A stretch of 64,000 nucleotides of DNA from Mesorhizobium loti (GTDB lineage: Bacteria; Pseudomonadota; Alphaproteobacteria; Rhizobiales; Rhizobiaceae). A program made the translations under genes and the position numbers. The notes under the pieces were generated by a model. The model was given only the letters and a program-made list of their open reading frames with translations. It ran no database searches and had not been told where the DNA came from. Shown here in pieces: positions 54,481-64,000 of the stretch. How positions within the stretch are numbered: the first letter of the stretch is position 1; each line of letters begins with the position of its first letter. The stretch spans positions 7,611,020-7,675,019 of the forward strand of contig AP017605.1 of the NCBI GenBank assembly GCA_002356515.1, read 5' to 3'.

Positions 54481-55227
54481 CTACCCCTGCGACGGCGTGA
54501 ACCTCGCCACCAGCGTGTGGCTTTCCGCCGGATAGATAAACCGCACATGCGTCACCGGGTGCTCGGCACTCCAGGTGCGGCGCTCGACCACAAGGCAGGG
54601 CGCGCCCGGGTCGATGTCAAGCGCGTCGGCAACAGTCTCGTTGGCGGCCATGGCGCGGATACGGTGCTCGGCCTCGCTCCACGGCACGCGGCCGATAAGC
54701 CAGGGCCCGGCGGCGATTTCCCTGAACTCTTCGTCTCCGGCTTCCGGAACCGCTGAAAGATTGATCAGGCGCTGCTCGAGTGCGAATGGCCGCTCGCCGG
54801 CAAAATGCAGGCCTTCGACCCATAGCACCGACCCGGCGGCGGACAGCCCGAGCAGCGTCCTGTCGTTCGCATTGCTGCGCCGCTTCAGGTGTTCCAGCCG
54901 CTCGTAGCGATAGGGCAGGCCAAGCGCCTCGACCTCGATCCTGATGTCGTGAAGTTCCAGCACCGCCGCCTGCGACTGCGGCCGGCGGACAAAGCTGCCG
55001 GAGCGGCGGCGGCGTTCGATCAGCCCGGCCTTGGCCAGTTGCGACAGCGCCTTGTTCACCGTCATGCGCGAGCAATTATACTCGGTCGTCAGTTCGTGCT
55101 CGAACGGAATGCGATGTCCGGGCGCCCACGCGCCGGACAGGATTTTTTCGCGGATGTCGGACAGGATGCGCTGATGCAGCGAGACCGTCTCGCCGCCGTC
55201 AATATCATCTGTCTCGATCAGGCTCAT
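54481..55227 (-). CDS. hutC: Histidine utilization repressor (GntR family)
   Basis: 248 aa. N-terminal GntR HTH (HQRILSDIREKILSGAWAPG, CSRMTVNKALSQLAKAGLIE) and C-terminal UTRA ligand domain (GLHFAGERPFALEQRLINLS, LVVERRTWSAEHPVTHVRF). HutC represses hut genes and is released by urocanate. It follows hutF by 5 bp on the same strand, so it is autoregulated with hutF. A TGTATATACA-core palindrome in the hutF-hutI gap is its likely operator. Confidence 0.95.
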   Translation of the reverse strand: MSLIETDDIDGGETVSLHQRILSDIREKILSGAWAPGHRIPFEHELTTEYNCSRMTVNKALSQLAKAGLIERRRRSGSFVRRPQSQAAVLELHDIRIEVEALGLPYRYERLEHLKRRSNANDRTLLGLSAAGSVLWVEGLHFAGERPFALEQRLINLSAVPEAGDEEFREIAAGPWLIGRVPWSEAEHRIRAMAANETVADALDIDPGAPCLVVERRTWSAEHPVTHVRFIYPAESHTLVARFTPSQG

Positions 55228-55232
55228 CGGCT

Positions 55233-56594
55233 TCAGTTCTGCGACAGCGCGGTCATGACTTTGCGGAATCGTTCGGCAATGGCCTCGCGCTTCGCATGCC
55301 TGCCGCCGCCGACCTGCTTCTTGCCATGCACCCAGACGCAGTCGACCTTGCTGCCATTGGCGAAGATCCAGGCGTCGAGGATCGCGTCGCCGGCCTTGCC
55401 GGCCAGCGAGGGGGTCTTGGCGTCGAGCGAGACAAGATCGGCGGCTCTCCCGACGGCGATCTGCGAAGCGCCGGCGCCAAGCGCCACGCCGCCACCGTCA
55501 AGCGCGGCATCGAACAGCGCTCGCCCGGTCGAGCCGCCGGCCACCGCCAGCACATTGCGGGCGCGGTGGGCGAGGCGCTGCGAATATTCGAGTTGGCGCA
55601 ATTCGTCGGGCAGGCCGATCAGCACGTTGGAATCGGAGCCGATACCGAAGCGGCCGCCATGCTCGGTGAATAGCGGAGCGGCAAATGTGCCGTCACCGAG
55701 ATTGGCTTCGGTGATCGGGCAAAGGCCGGCAATGGCGCCGCTCTTGGCCATGCCGATGGTTTCGGCATCGGTCATTTGGGTGGCATGGATCAGGCACCAG
55801 CGCTGGTCGACCTCGGCGTTGGCCAGCAGAAATTCGACCGGCCGCGCGCCGGACCAGGCAAGGCAGTCCTCGACTTCCTTTACCTGCTCGGCGACATGGA
55901 TATGGATCGGCCCATTCGGTGTCAGAGCAGCAACTTGAGCGAGTTCCTCCGGCGTCGCGGCGCGCAGGCTGTGTGGCGCTACACCGACGACAGCTTGATT
56001 CAACGCGCGAACCGATTCGCGGCTCTTCTCAACAAGCCGGGAGAACCGATTCACATCGTTGATGAATCGCCTTTGGCCATCGTTGGGAGCTGCGCCACCG
56101 AAGGAGGCGTGCGCATAAAACACCGGCAGCAGTGTCAGGCCGATACCGGTTTCGCCGGCCGCAGCTGCGATGCGCTCGGCCATCTCGGCAAGGTTGGCGT
56201 AAGGTTTTCCATCGCGGTCGTGGTGCAAATAGTGAAATTCGCCGACGCGCGAGAAACCGGCCTCCAGCATCTCGACATAGAGCTGTGCGGCAACCGCCTC
56301 GACCTGATCGGGCGTCATCGACAGTGCGAAGCGGTACATCACCTCGCGCCAGCTCCAGAAACTGTCGGCGGAAGGCCCGCGAAGCTCGGCAAGGCCGGCC
56401 ATGCCGCGCTGGAAGGCGTGGCTGTGCAGATTGGGCATGCCAGGCACGAGAATGGCGTGGCGCTCGTCGCCGGCCCGCGGAACCGCACCCGCTTCGACGG
56501 AAGCGATGTGGCCTCCATCGAGCGCGATCCTGACATTGCCTTGCCAGCCCTCGGGTAGCAGCGCCTGTTCCGCAAAGATCGCCGTCACGTCCAT
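55233..56594 (-). CDS. hutF: Formimidoylglutamate deiminase
   Basis: Zinc amidohydrolase converting N-formimino-L-glutamate to N-formylglutamate, the first step of the two-step (HutF-HutG) branch. 453 aa. Metal motif NLHSHAFQRGMAG, ARG/His region HIHVAEQVKEVEDC, and GIGSDSNV with the terminal metal Asp. ATG 56594 (MDVTAIF) chosen over an upstream frame. It faces hutI across the operator. Confidence 0.95.
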   Translation of the reverse strand: MDVTAIFAEQALLPEGWQGNVRIALDGGHIASVEAGAVPRAGDERHAILVPGMPNLHSHAFQRGMAGLAELRGPSADSFWSWREVMYRFALSMTPDQVEAVAAQLYVEMLEAGFSRVGEFHYLHHDRDGKPYANLAEMAERIAAAAGETGIGLTLLPVFYAHASFGGAAPNDGQRRFINDVNRFSRLVEKSRESVRALNQAVVGVAPHSLRAATPEELAQVAALTPNGPIHIHVAEQVKEVEDCLAWSGARPVEFLLANAEVDQRWCLIHATQMTDAETIGMAKSGAIAGLCPITEANLGDGTFAAPLFTEHGGRFGIGSDSNVLIGLPDELRQLEYSQRLAHRARNVLAVAGGSTGRALFDAALDGGGVALGAGASQIAVGRAADLVSLDAKTPSLAGKAGDAILDAWIFANGSKVDCVWVHGKKQVGGGRHAKREAIAERFRKVMTALSQN

Positions 56595-56643
56595 CTCCGA
56601 ATCTGCATGCCTGAACGACGATACCACTTGCGTCGCGTTTCAA

Positions 56644-56657
56644 TATGTATATACATA
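56644..56657. promoter_or_regulatory. HutC-type operator between hutF and hutI
   Basis: TATGTATATACATA is a perfect 14-bp palindrome whose core TGTATATACA matches the HutC operator consensus known from other proteobacteria. It sits 49 bp upstream of hutF and 16 bp upstream of hutI, able to repress both arms. Confidence 0.85.
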
Positions 56658-56673
56658 ATCGCCATCCTTTCAA

Positions 56674-57915
56674 ATGGAAAAGATGATGGGTGGAGCAAAC
56701 AAGAAGAGCGGCCTTCGTGTCTGGCGCAATGCGCGCCTGGCGACCATGGCCGACGGCGTGGCTGGCCTCGGCATTGTCGAGAAAGGCGCGATCGCCGCGC
56801 GCGACGGTGTCATTGTATATGCCGGCGCCGAAGCGGACATGCCGGCTTCGGCAGGGCAGGGCGCTGAGACCATTGATTGCGAGGGCCGCTGGATCACGCC
56901 GGGCCTGATCGACTGCCACACCCATCTGGTCTATGCCGGCAACCGTGCCAACGAATTCGAGATGCGGCTGGCCGGTGCCACCTATGAAGAAGTCGCCCGC
57001 GCCGGCGGCGGTATTGTTTCCTCCGTCAAGTCACTGCGCGCTGCCAGCGAGGATGAACTCGTTGCCCAGACGCTGCCGCGCCTTGATGCGCTGATGGCCG
57101 AGGGTGTCACCTCAGTCGAGGTCAAGTCGGGCTATGGGCTCGATCTCGACAATGAGAAGAAGTCGCTGCGCGTCGCCCGCCGGCTGGGCGGTGAACGGGC
57201 GGTGACCATCCGCACGACCTGTCTGGCTGCCCACGCCCTGCCGCCCGAGGCCAAGGGGGACAAGGATGCTTTTATCGATCTGGTCGCCAGGCAGATTGTT
57301 CCGGCGGTTGCCGCCGAAGGACTGGCCGATGCCGTCGATGGTTTTTGCGAAGGCATAGCGTTCTCGCCGGAGCAGATGGCGCGCGTTTTCGATGCCGCCA
57401 AGGCCTTAGGCCTGCCGGTCAAGCTTCACGCCGACCAACTGTCCAACCTGCACGGTGCCGCGCTTGCCGCCAGCTATGGCGCGCTGTCGGCGGATCATCT
57501 TGAATATACGGACGAGGCGGGCGCTGCCGCTATGGCCAAGGCCGGCACGGTGGCGACCATCCTCCCCGGCGCCTATTACTTCATCCGCGAAACGAAGAAG
57601 CCGCCTGTCGACCTGTTCCGCCGCCATGGCGTGAAGATGGCGGTGGCGACGGACAGCAATCCCGGCACCTCGCCGCTAACCTCGCTGCTGCTCACCATGA
57701 ATATGGCCGCGACGCTCTTTGGCTTGACCGTTGATGAATGCCTGGCCGGCGTCACCCGCGAGGCTGCGCGTGCGCTTGGCCTTCTCGACAAGGCCGGCAC
57801 ACTGGAAGCCGGCAAATCCGCCGATCTGGCGATATGGGACATCGAGCGTCCCGCCGAACTCGTCTACCGCATGGGCTTCAACCCGCTCCATGCCCGCATC
57901 TGGAGAGGACAATGA
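56674..57915 (+). CDS. hutI: Imidazolonepropionase
   Basis: Metal-dependent amidohydrolase opening 4-imidazolone-5-propionate to formiminoglutamate. 413 aa. Metal motif [39 protein letters not shown], and catalytic region [11 protein letters not shown] are intact. The start is ATG 56674 or the in-frame ATG 56683, which has a better GGAAAAG in front. It overlaps hutH by 4 nt (ATGA). Confidence 0.96.
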   Translation: MEKMMGGANKKSGLRVWRNARLATMADGVAGLGIVEKGAIAARDGVIVYAGAEADMPASAGQGAETIDCEGRWITPGLIDCHTHLVYAGNRANEFEMRLAGATYEEVARAGGGIVSSVKSLRAASEDELVAQTLPRLDALMAEGVTSVEVKSGYGLDLDNEKKSLRVARRLGGERAVTIRTTCLAAHALPPEAKGDKDAFIDLVARQIVPAVAAEGLADAVDGFCEGIAFSPEQMARVFDAAKALGLPVKLHADQLSNLHGAALAASYGALSADHLEYTDEAGAAAMAKAGTVATILPGAYYFIRETKKPPVDLFRRHGVKMAVATDSNPGTSPLTSLLLTMNMAATLFGLTVDECLAGVTREAARALGLLDKAGTLEAGKSADLAIWDIERPAELVYRMGFNPLHARIWRGQ

Positions 57916-59450
57916 CCGAACTGACCTTGAAGCCCGGCAGTGCGACGCTGGCCGACTGGCGTGCCATCTATCGTGGCGCCGTGCCGAAGCTGGATGATGC
58001 CTGCCGTCCAAAGATCAAGGCGAGCGCCGAGGCCGTTGCCAGGATCGTTGCCAAGGGTGAGCCGGTCTACGGCATCAACACCGGTTTCGGCAAACTGGCC
58101 AGCGTCCGCATCCCGGCAAGCGATCTCGAGACCTTGCAGCGCAACATCGTCCTGTCGCATGCCGCCGGCGTCGGCGAGCCGATGCCCGTCGCTGTCGCCC
58201 GGCTGATGATGGCGCTGAAGCTTGCCAGCCTGGCGCAGGGGGCGTCCGGTGTGCGCCCCGAAACCATCGAGTTGCTGGAAGCAATGCTCGCCAACGACGT
58301 CATCCCGGTGGTGCCGGCGCAAGGCTCGGTCGGCGCTTCCGGCGATCTCGCGCCGCTGTCGCATATGACGGCTGTGATGATCGGCGTCGGCGAATGCTTT
58401 ACCCCGCATGGCCGCTTCCCGGCTAAGGTCGCCTTTGTCTCGCATGGCCTGGAGCCGGTGACGCTCGGCGCCAAGGAAGGTCTGGCCCTGCTCAACGGCA
58501 CGCAGTTTTCCACCGCCTATGCGCTGGCTGCTTTGTTCGAGGCCGAAGTGCTCTACCAGTCGGCGCTGGTCGCCGGCGCCCTATCGACCGACGCGGCAAA
58601 GGGTTCCGACGCCCCCTTCGATCCGCGTATTCATCTCTTGAGAAAGCACCGTGGCCAGATCGAGACGGCGGATGCGCTGCGCAATCTGATGGCCGGCAGC
58701 GCTATCAGGGAATCGCACCGTGTCGGCGACGAGCGCGTACAGGATCCCTATTGCCTGCGCTGCCAGCCACAGGTCATGGGTGCGGCACTCACCGTGCTGC
58801 GCCAAGCGGCCGACACGCTGGGCACCGAGGCCAATGGCGTCACCGACAATCCGCTGATCTTCGCCGAGGATGATACCGCGCTCTCCGGCGGCAATTTCCA
58901 CGCCGAGCCGGTGGCCTTCGCCGCCGACATGATCGCGCTTGCCGTCTGCGAGATCGGTTCGCTGTCGGAACGCCGCATCGCCATGCTGGTCGACCCGGCG
59001 CTGTCGGGCATGCCGGCCTTCCTGACGCCCAAGCCTGGCCTCAACTCCGGCTTCATGATCCCGCAGGTGACGGCGGCGGCACTCGTTTCGGAAAACAAGC
59101 AGAAGGCCTATCCGGCCAGCGTCGATTCGATCCCGACCTCGGCCAATCAGGAAGACCACGTCTCGATGGCCGCGCACGGTGCTCGCCGGTTGATCGGCAT
59201 GGTCGAGAATGCAACCGCCGTGATCGGCATCGAATTGCTGGCCGCCGCGCAAGGCTGCGATTTCCACCAGCCGCTGGCGTCGAGCAACGCGCTGGAAGCG
59301 GTACGCAAGCTGGTGCGGGCCGAAGTGCCGCATCTCGACAATGACCGCCATTTCCACCCCGACATGGAGAAGGCAATCGCCATGGTCCGCAGCGGTGCTA
59401 CGATCAAGGCGGCCGGCGCGGTGACTCTGCCTTCGATCTCGGGAGCCTGA
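57912..59450 (+). CDS. hutH: Histidine ammonia-lyase
   Basis: First enzyme of histidine degradation, deaminating histidine to urocanate. 512 aa. The Ala-Ser-Gly triad that cyclises to the MIO cofactor is present in [14 protein letters not shown]; active-site Tyr in [16 protein letters not shown] 57912 overlaps the hutI stop. hutG begins one base after its stop. Confidence 0.97.
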   Translation: MTELTLKPGSATLADWRAIYRGAVPKLDDACRPKIKASAEAVARIVAKGEPVYGINTGFGKLASVRIPASDLETLQRNIVLSHAAGVGEPMPVAVARLMMALKLASLAQGASGVRPETIELLEAMLANDVIPVVPAQGSVGASGDLAPLSHMTAVMIGVGECFTPHGRFPAKVAFVSHGLEPVTLGAKEGLALLNGTQFSTAYALAALFEAEVLYQSALVAGALSTDAAKGSDAPFDPRIHLLRKHRGQIETADALRNLMAGSAIRESHRVGDERVQDPYCLRCQPQVMGAALTVLRQAADTLGTEANGVTDNPLIFAEDDTALSGGNFHAEPVAFAADMIALAVCEIGSLSERRIAMLVDPALSGMPAFLTPKPGLNSGFMIPQVTAAALVSENKQKAYPASVDSIPTSANQEDHVSMAAHGARRLIGMVENATAVIGIELLAAAQGCDFHQPLASSNALEAVRKLVRAEVPHLDNDRHFHPDMEKAIAMVRSGATIKAAGAVTLPSISGA

Positions 59451-59451
59451 C

Positions 59452-60264
59452 ATGACCGACTGGCTGACAGTGACGGAAGGCACGGCACCTCTGCTGGTGT
59501 CGATCCCGCATACCGGTATCGATCTCGCCGGAATCGACAACCGGCTGGTTTCGCCCTGGCTCGGCCGCCGCGATTGCGACTGGTGGATCGACAATCTCTA
59601 CGATTTTGCCGCCGGCCTTGGCGCAACTGTCGTGCATACGTCGATCTCGCGCACCGTCATCGACGTCAACCGCGATCCCTCCGGCGCTTCGCTCTATCCG
59701 GGGCAGACAACGACGACGCTTTGCCCGACCGAGACTTTCGATGGCGATCCGCTTTATCTGCCCGGCGAAGAGCCGACGCCGTCGGAGATCGACCAGCGCC
59801 GCATAGCCTATTTCGTGCCCTACCATGAAATGCTGGCGGCCCAGGCCGTCAGGCTGCGCGGCCTGCACGAAAAAATCGTCATCTACGATTGCCACTCGAT
59901 CCGTTCGGTGCTGCCGCGTCTGTTCTATGGCACGCTGCCAGTGTTCAATCTCGGCACCAATGACGGCCAGACCGCCGACCCGACGCTGCAGGCACTGGTC
60001 GGCCAGATCATGGCCGAAAGCGGTGAAAGCTATGTCATCAACGGCCGGTTCAAGGGTGGCTGGATCACGCGTTACTTCGGCAATCCGCAAGGCGGCTACC
60101 ATGCGTTGCAGATGGAGCTTGCCGATCGCGGCTATCTGCGCGAGCCCGAGGGCAAGGGCGAGCCGGACAATTGGCCGGTGCCTTATGACGCCGAGTTTGC
60201 CGTGCCGATGCGCGCCACACTGACCAAAATTCTTCAAACCGCCATTGACTGGGCCGGGCGCTGA
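59452..60264 (+). CDS. hutG: N-formylglutamate deformylase
   Basis: Hydrolyses N-formylglutamate to glutamate and formate, after HutF. 270 aa of the FGase family: [30 protein letters not shown] block (shown: [14 protein letters not shown]) and YDCHSIRS with metal ligands. Its presence with hutF and the absence of an arginase-type formiminoglutamase define the five-step pathway. Confidence 0.95.
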   Translation: MTDWLTVTEGTAPLLVSIPHTGIDLAGIDNRLVSPWLGRRDCDWWIDNLYDFAAGLGATVVHTSISRTVIDVNRDPSGASLYPGQTTTTLCPTETFDGDPLYLPGEEPTPSEIDQRRIAYFVPYHEMLAAQAVRLRGLHEKIVIYDCHSIRSVLPRLFYGTLPVFNLGTNDGQTADPTLQALVGQIMAESGESYVINGRFKGGWITRYFGNPQGGYHALQMELADRGYLREPEGKGEPDNWPVPYDAEFAVPMRATLTKILQTAIDWAGR

Positions 60265-60287
60265 CGCGCCGCCATCCGAAAGGGACA

Positions 60288-61961
60288 ATGATGAACAATC
60301 CTCGCCACAACATCCGTGAAGTCCGTGCGCCCCGCGGCGACAAGCTCAACGCCCGCTATTGGACGACCGAAGCACCGCTGCGCATGCTGATGAACAATCT
60401 CGACCCCGAGGTTGCCGAAAACCCCAACGAATTGGTCGTCTACGGCGGCATTGGCCGCGCCGCGCGCACCTGGAACGATTTCGACAGCATCGTCGCCTCG
60501 CTGAAGACGCTTGGCGAGGACGAGACGCTTTTGGTGCAGTCCGGCAAGCCGGTCGGTGTGTTCCGCACCCATGCCGATGCGCCGCGTGTGCTGATCGCCA
60601 ACTCCAATCTGGTGCCGCACTGGGCGACCTGGGACAAATTCAACGAGCTCGATAGAAGGGGTCTGATGATGTACGGCCAGATGACGGCCGGCTCGTGGAT
60701 CTATATCGGCACGCAAGGCATCGTGCAGGGCACCTACGAGACCTTCGTCGAGGCCGGCCGCCAGCACTATGGCGGCAATCTCAAGGGCAAGTGGATCCTG
60801 ACCGGCGGCCTCGGCGGCATGGGCGGCGCGCAGCCGCTCGCGGCCGTCATGGCCGGCGCCTGCTGCCTCGCCATCGAATGCAATCCGGACTCGATCGACT
60901 TCCGCCTGCGCACCCGCTATGTCGACGAGAGGGCCGAGACGCTCGATGAGGCGATGGAAATGATCGAGCGCTGGACCAAGGCCGGCGAGGCGAAGTCGGT
61001 CGGTCTGCTCGGTAACGCGGCAGAGATCGTGCCGGAAATGTTCAGGCGCGGCATCCGCCCCGACATGGTCACCGACCAGACCTCGGCCCACGACCCCATC
61101 AACGGCTATCTGCCGAAGGGCTGGACCATGGCCGAGTGGCGCGAGAAGCGCGTCAGCGACCCGAAGGCGGTCGAGAAGGCGGCCCGGGCTTCCATGCGCG
61201 AGCATGTCGAGGCGATGGTAGCGTTCTGGAATGCCGGCGTGCCGACGCTCGACTATGGCAACAACATCCGCCAGGTTGCCAAGGACGAAGGCTTCGAGAA
61301 CGCCTTCGCCTTCCCGGGCTTCGTGCCGGCCTATATCCGCCCGCTGTTCTGCCGCGGCATCGGCCCGTTTCGTTGGGCCGCGCTCTCCGGCGATCCCGAG
61401 GATATCTACAAGACCGACGCCAAAGTGCGCGAACTCACCCCCGGCAACACCCATCTGCACAACTGGCTGGACATGGCGCGCGAGCGCATTGCCTTCCAGG
61501 GCCTGCCGGCGCGCATCTGCTGGGTTGGTCTCGGCGACCGCCACCGGCTTGGTCTAGCCTTCAATGAGATGGTGGCCAAGGGCGAACTCAAGGCGCCGGT
61601 CGTCATCGGCCGCGATCACCTCGATTCTGGCTCGGTCGCCTCGCCGAACCGCGAGACCGAAGCAATGAAGGACGGCTCGGACGCTGTCTCAGACTGGCCG
61701 CTTCTCAATGCTTTGCTCAACACCGCGTCGGGCGCCACCTGGGTGTCGCTGCATCATGGCGGCGGCGTCGGCATGGGCTTTTCCCAGCATGCAGGCATGG
61801 TCATCGTCGCCGACGGTACGCAGGACGCCGCAAGGCGCCTTGAGCGGGTGCTGTGGAACGACCCGGCGACTGGCGTCATGCGCCATGCCGATGCCGGCTA
61901 CGACATCGCCATCGAGTGCGCCAAGGAGCACCAGCTCAATTTGCCCGGCATTCTCGGCTGA
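60288..61961 (+). CDS. hutU: Urocanate hydratase
   Basis: NAD-dependent enzyme converting urocanate to imidazolonepropionate. 557 aa, full length. Core motifs: [29 protein letters not shown] (NAD-binding Gly-rich), [20 protein letters not shown], and [25 protein letters not shown] lies upstream; two adjacent ATGs (60288, 60291) are both usable. hutD follows after 4 bp. Confidence 0.97.
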   Translation: MMNNPRHNIREVRAPRGDKLNARYWTTEAPLRMLMNNLDPEVAENPNELVVYGGIGRAARTWNDFDSIVASLKTLGEDETLLVQSGKPVGVFRTHADAPRVLIANSNLVPHWATWDKFNELDRRGLMMYGQMTAGSWIYIGTQGIVQGTYETFVEAGRQHYGGNLKGKWILTGGLGGMGGAQPLAAVMAGACCLAIECNPDSIDFRLRTRYVDERAETLDEAMEMIERWTKAGEAKSVGLLGNAAEIVPEMFRRGIRPDMVTDQTSAHDPINGYLPKGWTMAEWREKRVSDPKAVEKAARASMREHVEAMVAFWNAGVPTLDYGNNIRQVAKDEGFENAFAFPGFVPAYIRPLFCRGIGPFRWAALSGDPEDIYKTDAKVRELTPGNTHLHNWLDMARERIAFQGLPARICWVGLGDRHRLGLAFNEMVAKGELKAPVVIGRDHLDSGSVASPNRETEAMKDGSDAVSDWPLLNALLNTASGATWVSLHHGGGVGMGFSQHAGMVIVADGTQDAARRLERVLWNDPATGVMRHADAGYDIAIECAKEHQLNLPGILG

Positions 61962-61965
61962 CATC

Positions 61966-62544
61966 ATGCGCATCCTTCGTGCCGCCGACTACCGCGTCAT
62001 GCCGTGGAAGAACGGCGGCGGCACGACGACCGAGATCGCTGTCTCGCCCGACGGCGCCGGCCTCGACGCGTTTGACTGGCGCATCTCGATGGCGCGCGTC
62101 GAAGGCAGCGGGCCCTTTTCCAGCTTTGCCGGCATCGACCGCACGCTGTCGGTGCTGGAAGGCGAGGGGATCGTACTTGATGTCGCCGGCCAACCTGCGG
62201 CCCGGCTGACGCCGGTTTCCCAGCCTTTTACCTTTCCAGCCGACCTGCCGACCAGTGCCGCTCTGATCGCCGGCCCGATCACCGACCTCAACGTCATGAC
62301 GCGCCGTGGCCGCATGCTGCATTCGGTCGAGCGCATGGCGATTTCGTGGCCCGTGGACATCGCGACCCCAGCCGGTTCGACCCTCATCCTTTGTCACAAG
62401 GGCGAGGCTGTTTTTCCCGAGGCTCAGTCAATTCGCCTCGGGCCGCTCGATACGCTGCTGCTCGGGCCGGATGCTTCCGTCCTGCGGGTTGAGCCGGCTC
62501 GGGATGCGACGCTGTTCGTGGTCCGCATAACCACCGCGGGCTGA
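61966..62544 (+). CDS. hutD: HutD family protein
   Basis: 192 aa, cupin-like fold. RILRAADYRVMPWKNGGGTT and DWRISMARVEGSGPFSSF are the family signatures. HutD is thought to bind formylglutamate and limit hut expression or flux in Pseudomonas. Last gene of the hutI-H-G-U-D arm. The coding frame starts at ATG 61966 within a longer open frame whose upstream portion is antisense/out-of-frame to hutU. Confidence 0.92.
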   Translation: MRILRAADYRVMPWKNGGGTTTEIAVSPDGAGLDAFDWRISMARVEGSGPFSSFAGIDRTLSVLEGEGIVLDVAGQPAARLTPVSQPFTFPADLPTSAALIAGPITDLNVMTRRGRMLHSVERMAISWPVDIATPAGSTLILCHKGEAVFPEAQSIRLGPLDTLLLGPDASVLRVEPARDATLFVVRITTAG

Positions 62545-62832
62545 TGCTTTCGCGCCAACGGTTACCGCCTGTTTCCAAACATGATCGCAACGCCGGCGAA
62601 ATATAGCGTAAGCTCCTGCCGGCATCACGAAAAAGCCCGAATCCTCTCCGTCGATCGATCCCGACGGGAGCGAGGGGCGCTCGTCTTTGAGTTTGGTCGA
62701 AAGATGACGCCCTGTCGTGGTGCGGAAACAAACTTTCGGCATAGGGGTTGATGCAACCAATTGCATTTGAACCGGTTTTAGGGCCATTGCCGTGGCGGTG
62801 ACGCCGCTGAGTGCCCGCTTACGGAATTTTCA
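62545..62832. other. 288-bp intergenic region upstream of ndvB
   Basis: No credible ORF. Contains an inverted repeat TGCAA-CCAA-TTGCA (62753-62766) 66 bp upstream of the ndvB ATG, a possible operator or promoter element, and no clear terminator for the hut arm. Confidence 0.5.
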
Positions 62833-64000
62833 ATGAATATTCAGACGAATCCTGCCCAGATCGAGAAGACAAGCGCGAGCTTTCCGGCCATCACGGAAGA
62901 GCCGATACGGTCGACATTCCTGCCGGAGGAGCGCCTGAGGCTGCTCGGCGAAAGCCTGGCAAAAGGCGATCTCGCCGACCTGTTCGGCCTGATCCCGTTC
63001 GATTTCCAGGCCCGTATCCGCGACAGCGCCAAGAAGATCCTCGAAGTCTACCGATCGACCAATGCGGCGCAGGCCAAGGGCGAGACGATCACCCCGGCCG
63101 CGCAATGGCTGCTCGACAACAACTATTTGGTCGAGGAGACCATTTTCCAGGTCAAGCGCGACCTGCCGCGCCGCTTCTATCGCCAGTTGCCGACGCTGAA
63201 ACTGCCCAATGGCGGCACCGTTCCGCGCGCTCTTGCGCTGGCCTGGACCTATGTGGCGCATTCGGACAGTTCCGTCTCGGCGACCATGTTCAAGGCGATC
63301 GTCCAGGGGTTCCAGTCGGTCGAGCCGCTGAAGATCGGTGAACTCTGGGCGCTGCCGTCGCTTCTGCGCTTCGTGCTGATCGAAAATCTCCGCCGGCTGG
63401 CCGTCAGGGTCAATCGCACCCGCCAGATGCGCCAGATATCCAACGATGTGGCTGACAAGGTTCTCGCAACCGACGACAGCGCCGACCGGCAGGCGATCCT
63501 GGCCAATTTCAGTGCGCATGCGCAGGACACCACCTTTGCCACGCAGCTTCTCTATCGCTTGCGCGATGGATCGCAGAATGCCGGCAAGGCCCTGGAGTGG
63601 CTGGAAGGCGAGCTCGAGAAGACCGGCTCCGATGCCGAGGAGATCATCATCTCCGAGCATCACACGCTGTCCAGCGGCAACGTGACGACCGGCAACATCA
63701 TCCGCGGCCTGCGCCTGATCAACGACGTCGACTGGACCGTGTGGTTCGAAGGCGTCAGCCGCATCGACACCGTGCTGCGCGAGCGCACCGATTTCGCCGC
63801 GCTCGACTTCTTCTCGCGCGATCAATACCGCACAGCGATCGAGGAACTGGCGCGCCGCTCGAACCTGTCGGAATACCGCGTCGCCGAAAAGGCGATCGAA
63901 CTGGCCGGCCAAGCCGTTAGTGAACACGCCGCGAGCGAACACGCATCGGCTGGCGATGGCGACGATTCCGCTCCGGCTCCGTCCGCGCATACCGATGTCG
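62833..64000 (+). CDS. ndvB: Cyclic beta-1,2-glucan synthase, N-terminal part (cut by window end)
   Basis: The frame opens at ATG 62833 (MNIQTNPAQIEKTSASF) and runs off the right edge with about 389 residues visible, of a protein that is about 2,800 aa in rhizobia. Visible motifs AAQWLLDNNYLVEETIFQVK, RDLPRRFYRQLPTL, LALAWTYVAHSDSSVS, GELWALPSLLRFVLIENLRR and NIIRGLRLINDVDWTVWFEG match the N-terminus of NdvB/ChvB/Cgs. The inner-membrane enzyme makes periplasmic cyclic glucan needed for osmoadaptation and symbiosis. No stop codon is seen in the visible part. Coding at the far 3' end (Glu/Ala/Asp-rich) is before the glycosyltransferase core. Confidence 0.92.
   Translation, partial: MNIQTNPAQIEKTSASFPAITEEPIRSTFLPEERLRLLGESLAKGDLADLFGLIPFDFQARIRDSAKKILEVYRSTNAAQAKGETITPAAQWLLDNNYLVEETIFQVKRDLPRRFYRQLPTLKLPNGGTVPRALALAWTYVAHSDSSVSATMFKAIVQGFQSVEPLKIGELWALPSLLRFVLIENLRRLAVRVNRTRQMRQISNDVADKVLATDDSADRQAILANFSAHAQDTTFATQLLYRLRDGSQNAGKALEWLEGELEKTGSDAEEIIISEHHTLSSGNVTTGNIIRGLRLINDVDWTVWFEGVSRIDTVLRERTDFAALDFFSRDQYRTAIEELARRSNLSEYRVAEKAIELAGQAVSEHAASEHASAGDGDDSAPAPSAHTDV

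Noticed and set aside
1..64000. CRISPR arrays, tRNA/rRNA genes, insertion sequences, integrases or prophage genes
   Set aside because: No regularly spaced repeats, tRNA-like cloverleaf sequence, transposase or phage proteins were recognised on either strand. tRNA detection by eye is imperfect; tRNAscan-SE would settle it.

Overview
The window is a gene-dense, high-GC segment that reads as the chromosome of a rhizobial alphaproteobacterium. Mesorhizobium or a close relative in the Phyllobacteriaceae fits best. The grounds are the N-terminus of a cyclic beta-1,2-glucan synthase (ndvB) at the right edge, rhizobial-type lipid A/Kdo genes, hut and homogentisate clusters, many LysR/MarR/LacI/GntR regulators, and short dispersed palindromic repeats in the intergenic gaps. 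The genus is an inference; no rRNA, tRNA, CRISPR array, insertion sequence, prophage or replication origin was found.

Left third (1-25 kb), mostly housekeeping: the 3' part of ileS, a lipoprotein, tadA, a repeat-expanded RluB-type pseudouridine synthase overlapping rsmD, a pair of M16 peptidases overlapping a patatin phospholipase, a RibD-type reductase, a lone HNH nuclease of lower GC, efp divergent from epmA, pmbA, a CysQ/IMPase-like phosphatase, then a lipid A/Kdo block (DUF4170, DUF374 acyltransferase, waaA, lpxK). These are followed by DUF2093, a tail-anchored hypothetical protein, a LysR/EamA divergent pair and mutL.

Middle (25-44 kb), accessory: a LysR regulator divergent from a non-pyrrolysine MttB-type methyltransferase and a Tat-exported family 5 solute-binding protein. 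Next come two paralogous secreted proteins flanking a secreted beta-helix protein, queF, and a TMADH-like N-methylproline demethylase candidate. A LacI regulator stands opposite a PhyH dioxygenase, and a MarR regulator opposite a membrane protein with a 34-bp palindrome between them. A GGDEF-EAL protein with a polysaccharide deacetylase, kbl-tdh (threonine to glycine), and a suppressor-of-fused-domain protein complete the section.

Right third (44-64 kb), catabolism and metal uptake: a tyrosine/homogentisate cluster (MarR, hmgA, MBL hydrolase, fahA, small membrane protein, DinB, hppD, Lrp) with no recognisable maiA; a small DUF442-type protein; a zinc/manganese ABC transporter with a Zur-like palindrome; ridA; and a complete histidine-utilisation locus (hutC-hutF opposite hutI-H-G-U-D) with a perfect HutC-type operator between the two arms. 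The window ends inside ndvB.

No unmistakably new multi-gene system is visible. The best leads are the possible non-orthologous replacement of maleylacetoacetate isomerase by a DinB-fold protein, a possible split proline-betaine (stachydrine) route built from the MttB homologue and the N-methylproline demethylase, the paralogue/beta-helix secreted trio, the lone HNH nuclease, and a two-hairpin dispersed repeat whose copies show compensatory base changes.
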